A DNA stretch of 64,000 nucleotides, taken from positions 28,315 through 92,314 of the forward strand of contig NZ_FTOL01000014.1 of the NCBI RefSeq assembly GCF_900156735.1. The letters are read 5' to 3'. This document shows positions 43,951 to 53,407 of the stretch, in pieces. The notes beneath the pieces were generated by a model. That model worked only from the letters and a program-made list of their open reading frames with translations, did no database searches and was not told where the DNA came from. Position numbers and translations under genes: made by a program. The DNA comes from Chryseobacterium ureilyticum (GTDB lineage Bacteria > Bacteroidota > Bacteroidia > Flavobacteriales > Weeksellaceae). Position 1 is the stretch's first letter, and every line of letters begins with the position of its first letter.

Positions 43951-44063
43951 GAACAGAATCAGTTTATCTTACGTGAATTCACTCAAAAAAGATTTAACTT
44001 TTGATTAACAACGGAAAAATTATTTTATATCTATATTTATCCTCAACAAAAACCAAATTCAAA

Positions 44064-44453
44064 ATGAAAAGTATTAAAACAGCAGCTATTTTCGGAATTC
44101 TTCTATTAGGAACAGGTACTGCCTTTGCTCAATCCCGAAAAACAGAGTCTACAAAAGGAGTAGAACAGACGGATGGCAAAGTAATAGAGGTAGAAGGCGT
44201 GGGGCATAAACTTAACTATACCCTTAACGGTGGCATTGTTCAGGTTTCAGGAGGCGATAATACAGTAACTGTAAAAGGAAGCGCAAAAAAGATTTCAGTT
44301 TCAGGAACAGGCAATAAGGTATATATTGATAAGGTAGACAACGTTACTATAGAAGGTGGCAGTAATACAGTCTATTACAGGACTTCAGGAACAAAATCAG
44401 GAAAGCCTAATTCTTCACTTACGGGAGTGGGAAATAAGGTTGTAAAACAATAA
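44064..44453 (+). CDS. DUF3060 periplasmic protein
   Basis: A 129-residue exported protein from ATG at 44064 (an earlier in-frame start adds 21 residues without a signal peptide). The signal peptide ends 'GTAFAQS'. The mature domain repeats a glycine-asparagine strand pattern ('YTLNGGIVQVSGGDNTVTVK', 'KISVSGTGNKVYIDKV', 'VTIEGGSNTVYY'), the right-handed beta-helix-like motif of DUF3060. Function unknown. It is monocistronic with its own terminator. Confidence 0.85.
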   Translation: MKSIKTAAIFGILLLGTGTAFAQSRKTESTKGVEQTDGKVIEVEGVGHKLNYTLNGGIVQVSGGDNTVTVKGSAKKISVSGTGNKVYIDKVDNVTIEGGSNTVYYRTSGTKSGKPNSSLTGVGNKVVKQ

Positions 44454-44456
44454 TTA

Positions 44457-44490
44457 TAAAAAGCTTAGATAAATATTCTAAGCTTTTTTT
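44457..44490 (+). terminator. Intrinsic terminator after the DUF3060 gene
   Basis: AAAAAGCTTAGA and TCTAAGCTTTTTTT arms around TAAATAT, directly after the stop. Confidence 0.88.
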
Positions 44491-44563
44491 CCTTTAAACT
44501 ATAAACTTCTTCCATAATTATATAACATCAAGACTCTTATTCATTTTAATTTTACTCCACGAA

Positions 44564-44971
44564 ATGAAAAGAGTCTTTCACATACTGTTTATCCTTCTGT
44601 ACATCGTAGTTTCTTCAGGGTTTACGACAAGCAGACACGTATGTAAAGGCAATTCAAGTGAAATACATGTAGGCTTTAAAAAACTCTCTGATCTGGATTG
44701 TTCAAAATGCAAAGCCAATAAACAGAAAAATCACAACGGCTGCTGTAAGCTAGAAATAAAAAAAGTTTGCAAAGAAGATAACCTTCCCCATTCTTACAAA
44801 AACTCTCCCGTAAAGTTTTTATCAGCCTCTATCCCCTATTATAATCTGGGAGCATTATTTGATGCAACACCTGCTATTGATCCTGAAAAACACTCCTTTT
44901 ATTTTGATCCCTCAAAATACCATCTCAATTACCCTTCCCTTTTCATCCTTCATTGTGTCTATAGAATTTAG
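44564..44971 (+). CDS. HYC_CC_PP-type cysteine-rich exported protein
   Basis: A 135-residue small exported protein with a signal peptide (1-22). Motifs 'SRHVCKG', 'DCSKCKANKQKNHNGCC' and 'KKVCKEDNLP' give six or seven cysteines plus histidines. This is the HYC_CC_PP family pattern, commonly found in front of TolC/RND efflux genes in Bacteroidota. The cysteine and histidine sets suggest metal binding. It is 69 bases before the TolC gene and probably the first gene of the efflux operon. Function in the family is unproven. Confidence 0.82.
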   Translation: MKRVFHILFILLYIVVSSGFTTSRHVCKGNSSEIHVGFKKLSDLDCSKCKANKQKNHNGCCKLEIKKVCKEDNLPHSYKNSPVKFLSASIPYYNLGALFDATPAIDPEKHSFYFDPSKYHLNYPSLFILHCVYRI

Positions 44972-45040
44972 AATAGATTGAATCATATCGTGATCCCTAT
45001 CGGGGCATTTATTTTTCAATTTTAATTCTAAAAATATTCT

Positions 45041-46426
45041 ATGAATTTAACATTCAGAGCACTCATCTTATGGCTGGGCTGCCCTGTGCTATCCTTTGCT
45101 CAGTTTACGAGTTTAGAGGATGTACTTCTCAGGGTTGAAAAAAATTACCAGTCCATTCAAAAAAAAGAAATCAATATACAAGCTTCAAAGGAAAGACTTA
45201 AACTTCAAAAAACGTATTATCTGCCGGAAGTTTCGGTAATGGCTCAACAAAGTTTCGGAACCATTAATGCCCAAAACGGACCTATGTATAATATGGGTGG
45301 TTCAGGTATTGCCTCTACGTCCATGCCTTTAGCAGAACAAAACTGGAATGCAGCTTTCGGAAGTTTATATCTCGCTAATATCAACTGGAGCGTTTATACT
45401 TTTGGAAAACTTAAAACAAAAGAAAATATAGAGATTGCAGATACAGAACTTCAAAAGGCAGATTTAAAGCAGGAAATTTTTCAACAACAGGTAAAAGCAG
45501 CAGCAGCTTATTTCAATCTTCTGGTAAGCCAACGACTGGAAAATGTACAGTTGGAAAATCATAAACGTTCAGAAGTTATTTACTCTATTGCACAGGTAAG
45601 AGCCAACAGCGGGCTGATCCCCGAAGTAGATGCTTCTTTAGCAAAAGCAGAAATGTCTAGTGCACAGACGGCTGTTCTTAATGCCAATGACCATGTCCTG
45701 GAATACAATAAAAAACTATCTGACCTATTGGCAGAAAATTTCACAGACTATCAGCTAGATCATTATTTCAGTAAAAATACGCCAACCTTACTTCAGGAAA
45801 ACTTATCATTGGATAATCACCCTACTACCCTTTTTATTGCTCAAAAAATTAATAAAAGTAAGCAACAGGAAACCTATTTGAATAAAACCGGACTGCCCTC
45901 TCTTTCACTTTTTGGTACATTTCAGGGAAGAGGTTCTGGCTTTGGATGGAATTATGTTCAGGACAATTCTGCCTATTCATCCTCTTATCTTAAAGGAATC
46001 GGTATAGACAGGATGAATTATATTGTTGGGCTTAACCTCAGCTGGAATCTCACTGACTTTTACAGAAACACCTCTAAAGTAAATGAGCAGAAACTGGTTA
46101 CAAAAGCTCTAGATTTCGATTATCAGCAACTACAGCAAGAGCTATATAACCAACAAAATCTTTCAGAGCAAAAATATAAAAATGCGGTAACTAAAATCGC
46201 AGAATCAAAAATTCAGTTACAGGCTGCAACCGATGCTTTTCATCAGCAAAAAGCTTTGTATGAAAACGGATTAACTACAATTGTAGATTTTACCCAGGCT
46301 TTATACCTTTTGAATCGTGCTGAAATCAATTATGAAATTGCCCAGAATAATTCATGGCAAGCCATTGTACTGATTGCTGCTTCCAAGGGCGATATCTCTA
46401 TGATCACAAAAGCAATTACCCATTAA
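45041..46426 (+). CDS. TolC-family outer-membrane efflux protein
   Basis: Outer-membrane exit duct of a tripartite pump. The 461-residue product has a signal peptide (1-20, 'PVLSFAQ') and two OEP repeats of long coiled helices plus strands. The first runs from 'FTSLEDVLLRVEKNYQSIQK', the second from about residue 240, ending with 'QQKALYENGLTTIVDFTQAL' and 'EINYEIAQNNSWQAIVLIAA'. It lies 15 bases before the RND gene and forms a pump with it and the adaptor at 49607. Confidence 0.93.
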   Translation: MNLTFRALILWLGCPVLSFAQFTSLEDVLLRVEKNYQSIQKKEINIQASKERLKLQKTYYLPEVSVMAQQSFGTINAQNGPMYNMGGSGIASTSMPLAEQNWNAAFGSLYLANINWSVYTFGKLKTKENIEIADTELQKADLKQEIFQQQVKAAAAYFNLLVSQRLENVQLENHKRSEVIYSIAQVRANSGLIPEVDASLAKAEMSSAQTAVLNANDHVLEYNKKLSDLLAENFTDYQLDHYFSKNTPTLLQENLSLDNHPTTLFIAQKINKSKQQETYLNKTGLPSLSLFGTFQGRGSGFGWNYVQDNSAYSSSYLKGIGIDRMNYIVGLNLSWNLTDFYRNTSKVNEQKLVTKALDFDYQQLQQELYNQQNLSEQKYKNAVTKIAESKIQLQAATDAFHQQKALYENGLTTIVDFTQALYLLNRAEINYEIAQNNSWQAIVLIAASKGDISMITKAITH

Positions 46427-46441
46427 CTTAAAAATTTAAAC

Positions 46442-49400
46442 ATGAATCTTATAAAGTTTGCATTACGCAGACCAATATCTGTAATGGTATTGGTATTGGG
46501 GCTGTTGTTTTTCGGAATCAAGGCTGCCAAAGAAGTAAAGGTAGATATCCTTCCTGAGATGAATCTCCCTGTTGTATACGTTGCTCATTCCTTTAATGGA
46601 TATACTCCACAACAGATGGAGGGTTATTTTACCAAAATGTATGTGAATATGCTTTTGTTTACCAACGGTATTAAAAGTATAGAATCTAAAAATACTCAAG
46701 GACTTACCCTCATGAAGGTCAATTTCTACGAAGGAACCAACATGGGAGAAGCTATTGCTCAGATCAATGCGCTTTCTACCCGTTCGCAGGTATTTTTACC
46801 ACCGGGAGCACCGCCTCCGTTTATTATCCGCTTTGATTCCTCTTCACAACCGGTGGGGCAGCTTGTTTTCCGAAGCAATACCAAAACAAATAACGAGTTG
46901 CAGGATATTGCCAATTTCAATGCCCGTCCGTTTCTTATCGCTATTCCGGGGCTTACTACAGCTCCTCCATTCGGTGGAAGTCCACGTACTATAGAAGTCA
47001 ATGTAGATCCTATTAAATTACGTGCTCACAACTTGTCTCCTGAGCAGATCGTAGAAGCTATAAGCCGAAATAATATTACCTCACCATCAGGAAACGTATA
47101 TATTGGAGAAACCAATTATCTTACTCCAACCAATAATACGGTAAAAAAAGTGGAAGAGCTTGGTGATATTCCTCTTTTCAAAGGAACGGCAGACAATGTT
47201 TATGTAAAAGATGTTGCTACGGTAAAAGACGGAGCAGATATTGCCACCGGATATGCATTGATAGACGGCAAACGTTCCGTTTATATTAATATTGCCAAAG
47301 CCAGCAATGCTTCAACCCTTGAGGTAGTCAACAAACTAAAAGAGTCTTTACCTAAAATTCAGAAAAATATGCCTGAAGGTGTAGAAATTTCCTATGAATT
47401 TGATCAGTCTGTTCATATTTCAAATGCACTTAAAAGTTTAGCTGTTGAAGGTATTTTAGGAGCTTTACTTACAGGATTGATGGTTATGCTTTTCCTTAAC
47501 GATCGAAGAGCTGCCCTTATTGTCATCATGACTATTCCGATCTCCATTATCTCAGGAGTTTTGTTTCTGAAATTATTCGGACAGTCCATCAATATTATGT
47601 CTTTATCCGGGCTGGCGCTTGCCATAGGAATTTTGGTAGATGAAAGTACAGTAACTATTGAAAATATCCATCAGCATTTTGCTATGGGAAAAAGCAGGGC
47701 ACAAGCCATTTGGGATGCCTGTAAAGAAATTGCGTTTCCTAAACTCTTGATCATGCTTTGTATTCTTGCCGTATTTGCTCCTGCATTTATGATGAGTGGG
47801 ATTCCAGGATCTTTATTTATGCCTTTGGCAATGGCGATCGGTTTTTCAATGATCGTATCTTTTATATTATCACAAACTTTTGTTCCGGTAATGGCTAACT
47901 GGCTGATGAAGCATAATCCTCAGACCTGTGAAAATCATAAGCCTGATTGGTTTAGTAGATTCCGTGATCGTTTCACTGCATTTTTATCTTCTTTGATGAC
48001 CCGCAAAAAAATCATTGTCAGCTTAAGTATTTCTATCGTTTTATGCTTAGGAATAGGGCTTTATCAGATAACAGGGAAAGATGTATTACCAACCGTTAAT
48101 TCCAAACAGTTTCAGGTTCGTATAAAAACTGCGGAAGGTACCCGTATTGAAGTTACGGAAATAAAAGTCAAAAAATTTCTGGAACACCTTAAGAATAAAG
48201 TTGGAAAAGATAATATCGCTATCTCTTCCGTATTCATCGGGCAACATCCCTCTACGTTTGCCGTAAGCCCGATCTATCTTTACAATGCAGGACCTCATGA
48301 AGCTTTAATGCAGGTTGCGTTAAAAGAATTCAATGGAAATTCAGATGAATTGAAAGATGAATTACGAAAGTATTATAAAGAAAAGATGCCAGACCTTCAA
48401 ATTTCTTTTGAGCCTATAGAACTTACGGAAAAGATTTTAAGTCAGGGAACAAATAATCCTGTGGAAATAAGAGTTTCGGGAATGATGAAAAAAATGAACC
48501 GTATGTATGCCGAAAAACTTTTAACCAAAATAAAAGAAATTGAATACATGCGTGATCAGCAAATTCCTCAGTCTATGAGCTATCCGGCTTTACAAATTAA
48601 TATTGACAGAGTAAAAGCAGCACAATTGGGACTGGATGCTCAGGATATTGCCAAATCTTTGGTAACCGCTACAGCTTCTACACGATATACCAATAAAAAC
48701 TTCTGGGTAGGAGGAATGATGGGAATTGCGTATGATGTACAGGTGCAGACTCCTCAGAATATCCTTAACAGTAAAGAAGAATTAGCCAATATTCCGTTAT
48801 CAAAAAATTCGGATAGACCTGTATTGGGTGATGTAGCTACAATAACTTCTGCAAAAGAATTAGGTGAAAGTTACAATTTGGGAACAATGGGCTACACCAC
48901 AGTTACTGCCAATATTCATAAAAAGGATCTAGAACAGGCTTCCAAAGATGTAAAAAAAGCGATAGAATCTCTTGGAGAGCTCCCAAAAGGAGTTAATATC
49001 GAGGTTGCCGGAATGGCTCCTGTATTGGATGAAACGATGAGCAGTCTTTCTTCAGGGCTTCTTATTGCTGCAGCGGTAATTTTTCTGATGCTTGCTGCTA
49101 CTTTCCAGTCGTTCCGTGTTTCATTGGTTATTTTAACAACCGTTCCTTTCGTGATTGTAGGATCCCTTACCTTATTGAAACTTACAGGTTCTACTTTAAA
49201 CCTTCAGTCTTATATGGGATTGATCATGTCTGTTGGAGTTTCTATTGCCAATGCTGTTTTACTGATCAGTAATGCAGAAACGATAAGAAAATCAACAGGG
49301 AATGCATCTGATGCAGGTATTGAAGCCGCGAAGCTGCGTATCCGACCAATCATTATGACCACGTTGGCTATGGCGGCAGGAATGCTTCCTATGGCTATTG

Positions 49401-49594
49401 GTTTTGGTGAAGGTGGTGATCAGGTATCTCCTTTGGGACGCGCCGTAATCGGAGGGCTTATTTTCTCAACCTTCTCGGTCTTGATCATTCTTCCTCTTGT
49501 TTTCGGATGGATACAAAAAAATGCAAGCATTATATCTCCTTCTTTAGATCCTGAAGATGAAGAAAGTATCCATTATTCTAACTCAAACCTATAA
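46442..49594 (+). CDS. RND efflux transporter permease (HAE-1/AcrB-like)
   Basis: Proton-driven inner-membrane pump subunit of 1050 residues with two sets of six helices and two large periplasmic loops. It begins 'MNLIKFALRRPISVMVLVLG' and contains 'PPGAPPPFIIRFDSSSQPVG' in the porter domain. In helix 4 the proton-relay motif reads 'GILVDESTVTIENIHQH' (DE where AcrB has DD). 'SLGLAMSVGVSIANAVLLIS'-type helix 10 and 'LRPIIMTTLAMAAGMLPMAI' (signature before helix 11) are present. It lacks the heavy-metal CzcA hallmark DGxxVMVEN, so drug or small-molecule export is as likely as metal export. Last gene pair follows closely (12 bases). Confidence 0.93.
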   Translation: MNLIKFALRRPISVMVLVLGLLFFGIKAAKEVKVDILPEMNLPVVYVAHSFNGYTPQQMEGYFTKMYVNMLLFTNGIKSIESKNTQGLTLMKVNFYEGTNMGEAIAQINALSTRSQVFLPPGAPPPFIIRFDSSSQPVGQLVFRSNTKTNNELQDIANFNARPFLIAIPGLTTAPPFGGSPRTIEVNVDPIKLRAHNLSPEQIVEAISRNNITSPSGNVYIGETNYLTPTNNTVKKVEELGDIPLFKGTADNVYVKDVATVKDGADIATGYALIDGKRSVYINIAKASNASTLEVVNKLKESLPKIQKNMPEGVEISYEFDQSVHISNALKSLAVEGILGALLTGLMVMLFLNDRRAALIVIMTIPISIISGVLFLKLFGQSINIMSLSGLALAIGILVDESTVTIENIHQHFAMGKSRAQAIWDACKEIAFPKLLIMLCILAVFAPAFMMSGIPGSLFMPLAMAIGFSMIVSFILSQTFVPVMANWLMKHNPQTCENHKPDWFSRFRDRFTAFLSSLMTRKKIIVSLSISIVLCLGIGLYQITGKDVLPTVNSKQFQVRIKTAEGTRIEVTEIKVKKFLEHLKNKVGKDNIAISSVFIGQHPSTFAVSPIYLYNAGPHEALMQVALKEFNGNSDELKDELRKYYKEKMPDLQISFEPIELTEKILSQGTNNPVEIRVSGMMKKMNRMYAEKLLTKIKEIEYMRDQQIPQSMSYPALQINIDRVKAAQLGLDAQDIAKSLVTATASTRYTNKNFWVGGMMGIAYDVQVQTPQNILNSKEELANIPLSKNSDRPVLGDVATITSAKELGESYNLGTMGYTTVTANIHKKDLEQASKDVKKAIESLGELPKGVNIEVAGMAPVLDETMSSLSSGLLIAAAVIFLMLAATFQSFRVSLVILTTVPFVIVGSLTLLKLTGSTLNLQSYMGLIMSVGVSIANAVLLISNAETIRKSTGNASDAGIEAAKLRIRPIIMTTLAMAAGMLPMAIGFGEGGDQVSPLGRAVIGGLIFSTFSVLIILPLVFGWIQKNASIISPSLDPEDEESIHYSNSNL

Positions 49595-49606
49595 TATTTA
49601 TCATCA

Positions 49607-50689
49607 ATGAAAAACATTTTATATATAACAGCCATTCTAAGTCTTATCATTATTCCTGCATCTTGTGATAAAGAAAAAAAAGAGCCTAAACAGGAGACCA
49701 AAATGATGATGATGACTAATATGGAAACGGTAAGCATCCAAAAAACCAATCCAAAAGTAGAGCTTAAACTTCCCGGTGAACTGGTTCCAGATCAGGAAAC
49801 TGCTTTATTTGCTAAAGTACAGAGCTATGTAAAGAAGATCAATGTTGACATCGGTACTTACGTCAACGCCGGACAAGTTCTTATGATTCTGGAAGCACCT
49901 GAAATACAAGCTCAGGCAGCTAATGCCAAAGCAAAATGGCAGGCACAGGAAGCCATATATGCATCCACAAAATCAAGTTATGCAAGAATGTACAGAGCCA
50001 ATGAGACCAAAGGTGCTATTGCAAAGGATGCACTGGATCAGATCACTGCCCGAAAACTATCTGATGAAGCACAGGTTAATGCTGCAAGATCGGCTTACCG
50101 TGAGCTTCAGGATATCAATCATTATCTTGTTATTCGTGCTCCTTTCAGTGGAGTGATTACAGAAAGAAATGTAGATCTGGGTGCATATGTAGGTCCTATG
50201 GGAAATACTCCGCTGATGATTATTCAGAATACTTCAAAGCTACGACTTAGTTTATCCGTTTCAGAAGCTAGTGTTCCCTATCTGAATGTAGGAGATACGA
50301 TATCATTCAGAGTACATGCAATTCCTGAAAAAAACTTTAAAGCCAGAATCTCCAGAAAGTCGGGTTCTTTAGACCTTAAGCTCCGTTCGGAAAAGATAGA
50401 GGCTGATTTCATTAATCATTCCAGAGAACTGAAGCCCTTTATGATCGCAGAATCCATTATTCCTCTTCAGAACAGTGAAGCAACATTTTTCATTCCAAGA
50501 TCGTCCCTTGTAGAAAGTAATATGGGAATTTATATCATTAAAAAAGAACATGGAAAGGCAAAATTCATCTCTGTCAAAAAAGGAAGAATCATGAATGAAA
50601 CCATTGAAGTTTTTGGAGAATTATCCGAAGGTGATCAAATCATTAAAAAAGGAAGTGAAGAAATTTTAGAAGGAAGTTTAATTAAATAA
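49607..50689 (+). CDS. RND efflux periplasmic adaptor lipoprotein (MFP)
   Basis: Adaptor that joins the RND pump and TolC duct. The 360-residue lipoprotein signal ends 'LIIIPASC' (C20) and is followed by a methionine-rich linker 'TKMMMMTNMETVSI'. Then come the lipoyl half-motif 'LVPDQETALFAKVQSYVKKI', the coiled hairpin (about 100-165, 'QAQAANAKAKWQAQEAIYAS'), and 'YLVIRAPFSGVITERNVDLG' (second lipoyl half). Beta-barrel and membrane-proximal domains complete it. The methionines near the N terminus could bind soft metals. It is 8 bases before the next gene. Confidence 0.93.
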   Translation: MKNILYITAILSLIIIPASCDKEKKEPKQETKMMMMTNMETVSIQKTNPKVELKLPGELVPDQETALFAKVQSYVKKINVDIGTYVNAGQVLMILEAPEIQAQAANAKAKWQAQEAIYASTKSSYARMYRANETKGAIAKDALDQITARKLSDEAQVNAARSAYRELQDINHYLVIRAPFSGVITERNVDLGAYVGPMGNTPLMIIQNTSKLRLSLSVSEASVPYLNVGDTISFRVHAIPEKNFKARISRKSGSLDLKLRSEKIEADFINHSRELKPFMIAESIIPLQNSEATFFIPRSSLVESNMGIYIIKKEHGKAKFISVKKGRIMNETIEVFGELSEGDQIIKKGSEEILEGSLIK

Positions 50690-50697
50690 TATCAACA

Positions 50698-51123
50698 ATG
50701 AAAACAATATTAAAAATCACAATGATTATTCTTTTCAGCGCAACCGTTTTGTATGCCTGTAATAAAGAAACGCTTAAAAATCCGGAGCCTGTTGCGGCAC
50801 AGAAACCTCAACCAACAGCTTCTTCTGCAAAATATGTGAAAGGGAGCCATGTTCCCACCGAAACAGTCTGTATGGTGAATAATGCTTATATGGGTAAGAA
50901 ACAAATAGAAGTTCCTCATAACGGAAAAATATATTACGGTTGCTGCGAAATGTGTGTAAAACGTATTCCATCGGACAAAACAGCGAGAGAAGCAATTGAT
51001 CCGTACAGTGGAAAAACAGTAGATAAGGCTGATGCTTATATTGTCATGATCAGTGATGAAGGTGAAGTGGCTTATTTTGAAAATGAGGAAAACTACAATA
51101 AGTTCCTGACTCAAAATTCATAA
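50698..51123 (+). CDS. TRASH/NosL-like cysteine-rich lipoprotein, last gene of the efflux operon
   Basis: A 141-residue lipoprotein (signal ends 'TVLYAC', C21). After a proline-rich linker it has C58 in 'TVCMVNNAYMGKKQ' and 'IYYGCCEMCVKRI' (C82, C83, C86). This spacing (C-x(20+)-C-C-x-x-C, in a beta-hairpin with YGC) is the TRASH metal-binding pattern found in copper and mercury proteins. The rest, 'AYIVMISDEGEVAYFENEEN', fits the YHS-like end. With a cysteine-rich gene at the other end of the operon, a metal (probably Cu/Ag) link is plausible but not proven. Confidence 0.75.
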   Translation: MKTILKITMIILFSATVLYACNKETLKNPEPVAAQKPQPTASSAKYVKGSHVPTETVCMVNNAYMGKKQIEVPHNGKIYYGCCEMCVKRIPSDKTAREAIDPYSGKTVDKADAYIVMISDEGEVAYFENEENYNKFLTQNS

Positions 51124-51149
51124 TTATATTTTTTTAGATTAATTGTTTT

Positions 51150-51184
51150 AGGGCTTGGTAATTTAGAATTATCAGGCTCTTTTT
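51150..51184 (+). terminator. Intrinsic terminator after the efflux operon
   Basis: Fourteen-base arms AGGGCTTGGTAATT (51150-51163) and AATTATCAGGCTCT (51167-51180; three G-U pairs), 3-base loop, then TTTT. It is 26 bases after the operon's last stop. Confidence 0.8.
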
Positions 51185-51198
51185 ACAGAAAATAAAAA

Positions 51199-51226
51199 AG
51201 ACAGGCTTTGTATACAAAGCCTGTCT
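51199..51226 (-). terminator. Intrinsic terminator after the mrp-nfu operon
   Basis: Perfect arms AGACAGGCTTTG and CAAAGCCTGTCT around TATA. A run of A on its left becomes a T-tail on the minus strand; about 24 bases after the nfu stop. Confidence 0.85.
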
Positions 51227-51249
51227 CTAAAAATATCTCAGATATAGTT

Positions 51250-51498
51250 TTACTCTACGTTTATTACTTTTTCAATTTCCGGAGCATGTTGTTTGATTGT
51301 ATTTTCCACACCTAGTTTTAGGGTTGAAAAATTCAACGAGCATCCAGAACAGTTACCCAAAAGTTTCACAAAAACCTGATTATCCTTCACGTCAATAAGC
51401 TCGATATCACCTCCGTCTTTATTCAAAAACGGTCTGATGCTTTCCAGAGCTTCCATTACTCTTGTTACTGTATCTTCGTGCGTTATGTTTGTTTCCAT
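51250..51498 (-). CDS. NifU-like Fe-S cluster scaffold/carrier (Nfu domain)
   Basis: Cytosolic iron-sulfur carrier of 82 residues that passes a [4Fe-4S] cluster between two monomers. The single Nfu domain contains 'RPFLNKDGGDIELIDV' and the CxxC motif 'GNCSGCSLNF' (C50 and C53). It follows the mrp gene (51548-52654) by 49 bases on the same strand. Both act in Fe-S cluster delivery, so an operon is likely. Confidence 0.95.
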   Translation of the reverse strand: METNITHEDTVTRVMEALESIRPFLNKDGGDIELIDVKDNQVFVKLLGNCSGCSLNFSTLKLGVENTIKQHAPEIEKVINVE

Positions 51499-51547
51499 AT
51501 TTTTTTCAGTTCAATTCGGTTTTTTCAAATTTAATTGAAATTTATTA

Positions 51548-52654
51548 TTATTTTGCTTTTGGCGAGCATCCTGCCATTGTTGAGATCTTCACAGCCTCAG
51601 TTGGCGGAAGGCTTTTATTTCTCTCTACAAGACTTTCTACCATTTTTCTTGCAGTTTCTGTATAGATGTCTGCAATTTTAGAATCTTCCTGAAGCGCAGC
51701 CGGTCTTCCTACATCTCCTGCTTCTCTGATGCTTTGGATCAAAGGAATCTCACCTAATACAGGAATTCCTAAATCTTCTGCCAAATATTGTGCTCCCTGG
51801 TTTCCAAAGATATAATATTTATTGTCAGGAAGTTCTTCCGGTGTAAAATACGCCATATTTTCGATTAATCCAAGAACCGGAATGTTGATACTTTCCATCT
51901 GGAACATTGCAATCCCTTTTCTTACGTCTGCCAAAGCAACGTGCTGAGGTGTACTTACAATCACCGCACCTGTAACAGGCACTTCCTGAATGATCGATAA
52001 GTGAATATCACCTGTTCCCGGAGGAAGATCGATCAATAAGAAATCCAGTTCACCCCATGCAGCATCTCTGATCATTTGATTCAGTGCTTTTGAAGCCATC
52101 GGACCTCTCCAAACTACAGCTTGGTTTGCTCCTGAGAAATATCCTATTGAAAGCATTTTCACACCATAATTCTCAATCGGCTTCATCATGTTCTTACCGT
52201 TTACTTCTACAGAAATTGGTTTTGCACCTTCTGTATCAAACATGGTAGGAACTGAAGGACCATAGATATCAGCATCTAATAATCCTACTTTAAAGCCCAT
52301 TTTAGCTAAAGTAACTGCCATATTTGCAGAAACTGTAGATTTCCCTACCCCTCCTTTACCAGAAGCAATAGCGATAATATTTTGAATTCCAGGAATTTGT
52401 TTTCCTTTGATCTGACTTTGCTGAATTTCACTAGGTTCCGGAGAAACGATTTTAAGTTTTAAATGAACGTTTTCTCCAAACTCACTGGCAAAAGCCTGTT
52501 TCATTGCAGCTTCCAGCTTTTTCTTTTCATGCATTGCAGGCGAATGAGCAGTCATGTCAATATAAACATCGTCACCCATAATCTGAAGATTATTCACCAA
52601 GTCGTCTACTTCTATTTCTTTAAGGAATTCCTGAACCTTTTCTTTCGTCAACAT
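51548..52654 (-). CDS. Mrp/NBP35 (ApbC) Fe-S carrier ATPase
   Basis: P-loop ATPase involved in Fe-S cluster loading. The 368-residue product has an N-terminal DUF59/MIP18 domain (about 1-80, 'VDDLVNNLQIMGDDVYIDMT'). The deviant Walker A GKGGVGKST follows at residues 99-107, then 'VGLLDADIYGPSVPTMFDTE' (switch) and 'FLLIDLPPGTGDIHLSIIQE' (Walker B). The CxxC that usually follows 'IENMAYF' in Mrp proteins (as CPHCG) is not present here; the segment is 'YFTPEELPDNKYYIFGNQ'. Cysteine is found near the C terminus ('TMAGCSPKAK'). nfu follows downstream. Confidence 0.94.
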   Translation of the reverse strand: MLTKEKVQEFLKEIEVDDLVNNLQIMGDDVYIDMTAHSPAMHEKKKLEAAMKQAFASEFGENVHLKLKIVSPEPSEIQQSQIKGKQIPGIQNIIAIASGKGGVGKSTVSANMAVTLAKMGFKVGLLDADIYGPSVPTMFDTEGAKPISVEVNGKNMMKPIENYGVKMLSIGYFSGANQAVVWRGPMASKALNQMIRDAAWGELDFLLIDLPPGTGDIHLSIIQEVPVTGAVIVSTPQHVALADVRKGIAMFQMESINIPVLGLIENMAYFTPEELPDNKYYIFGNQGAQYLAEDLGIPVLGEIPLIQSIREAGDVGRPAALQEDSKIADIYTETARKMVESLVERNKSLPPTEAVKISTMAGCSPKAK

Positions 52655-52802
52655 ATAAATATAAATTGTTTACAAATTTACGCATTTTTTCGATAATTTA
52701 GAATCAATAAAATCTATAATATCAGGTGATAAATCAGATCGTTAAAAATTTGTTTATCCTGATTTTTCATCACGAGAATTTATACCATCCCCAAAAAAAT
52801 AT

Positions 52803-53258
52803 ATGGAAACTACTTCTTACCCGAACAAATACGCTTCCCCAAAAGGAATTTTCACCGTTGGAAAAACAAAATTTAAATGGTATGACCTTGCTAAAAATCC
52901 TGCTGAGGTTTCTCCGGAAGACATTGATCGTGCTAAAATATGTATTGAAAATGCCAAAGAAAACTTTCAGAATATAGAAGATCTTGGATTTGTGATCATG
53001 CATCGATGTGGAGAAAATTATCTTCTTATGGTTTGCACATGGAGAAGTGAGAATGAATTATGGGAAAGTGTTTATTATGATGGAAACGGTACATTTGAAA
53101 TTTGGGACAGAAATAAAACCCACCTCCCGACTTACTGTGTATGGGAAATGGGCATTGTATACCATGAGTCTCAGGCTTGGAAAAAATACCTGAGTACTTC
53201 AAGGAATGAAAGTCATAAGGTGGAATATCTTAATAACTTGTTTGAGGGTGAAGTTTAG
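52803..53258 (+). CDS. Conserved hypothetical cytosolic protein
   Basis: Function unknown, 151 residues, no signal or membrane segment. It has a helical start 'VSPEDIDRAKICIENAKENF' and a beta-rich part ('GFVIMHRCGENYLLMVCTW', 'WESVYYDGNGTFEIWDRNKT') ending in a helix rich in 'ESQAWKKYLSTSRNE'. The mix of cysteine, histidine and tryptophan ('TYCVWEMGIVYHESQAW') suggests a small enzyme or ligand-binding domain. It stands alone between the mrp gene (divergent) and an outer-membrane receptor gene (convergent). Confidence 0.65.
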   Translation: METTSYPNKYASPKGIFTVGKTKFKWYDLAKNPAEVSPEDIDRAKICIENAKENFQNIEDLGFVIMHRCGENYLLMVCTWRSENELWESVYYDGNGTFEIWDRNKTHLPTYCVWEMGIVYHESQAWKKYLSTSRNESHKVEYLNNLFEGEV

Positions 53259-53407
53259 ATAAAAAAAGATGAAAGTATAAAGGTGGAGGTTATGATCATA
53301 ATTGCATTAGTCTTTACAACTATAAATCATTCTGTAATGATAATCTCCGGTATGTTTCATGACCTGTATTAACTTCCTGCTTCGCTCTCCCAACTTCCTT
53401 TCTTATC

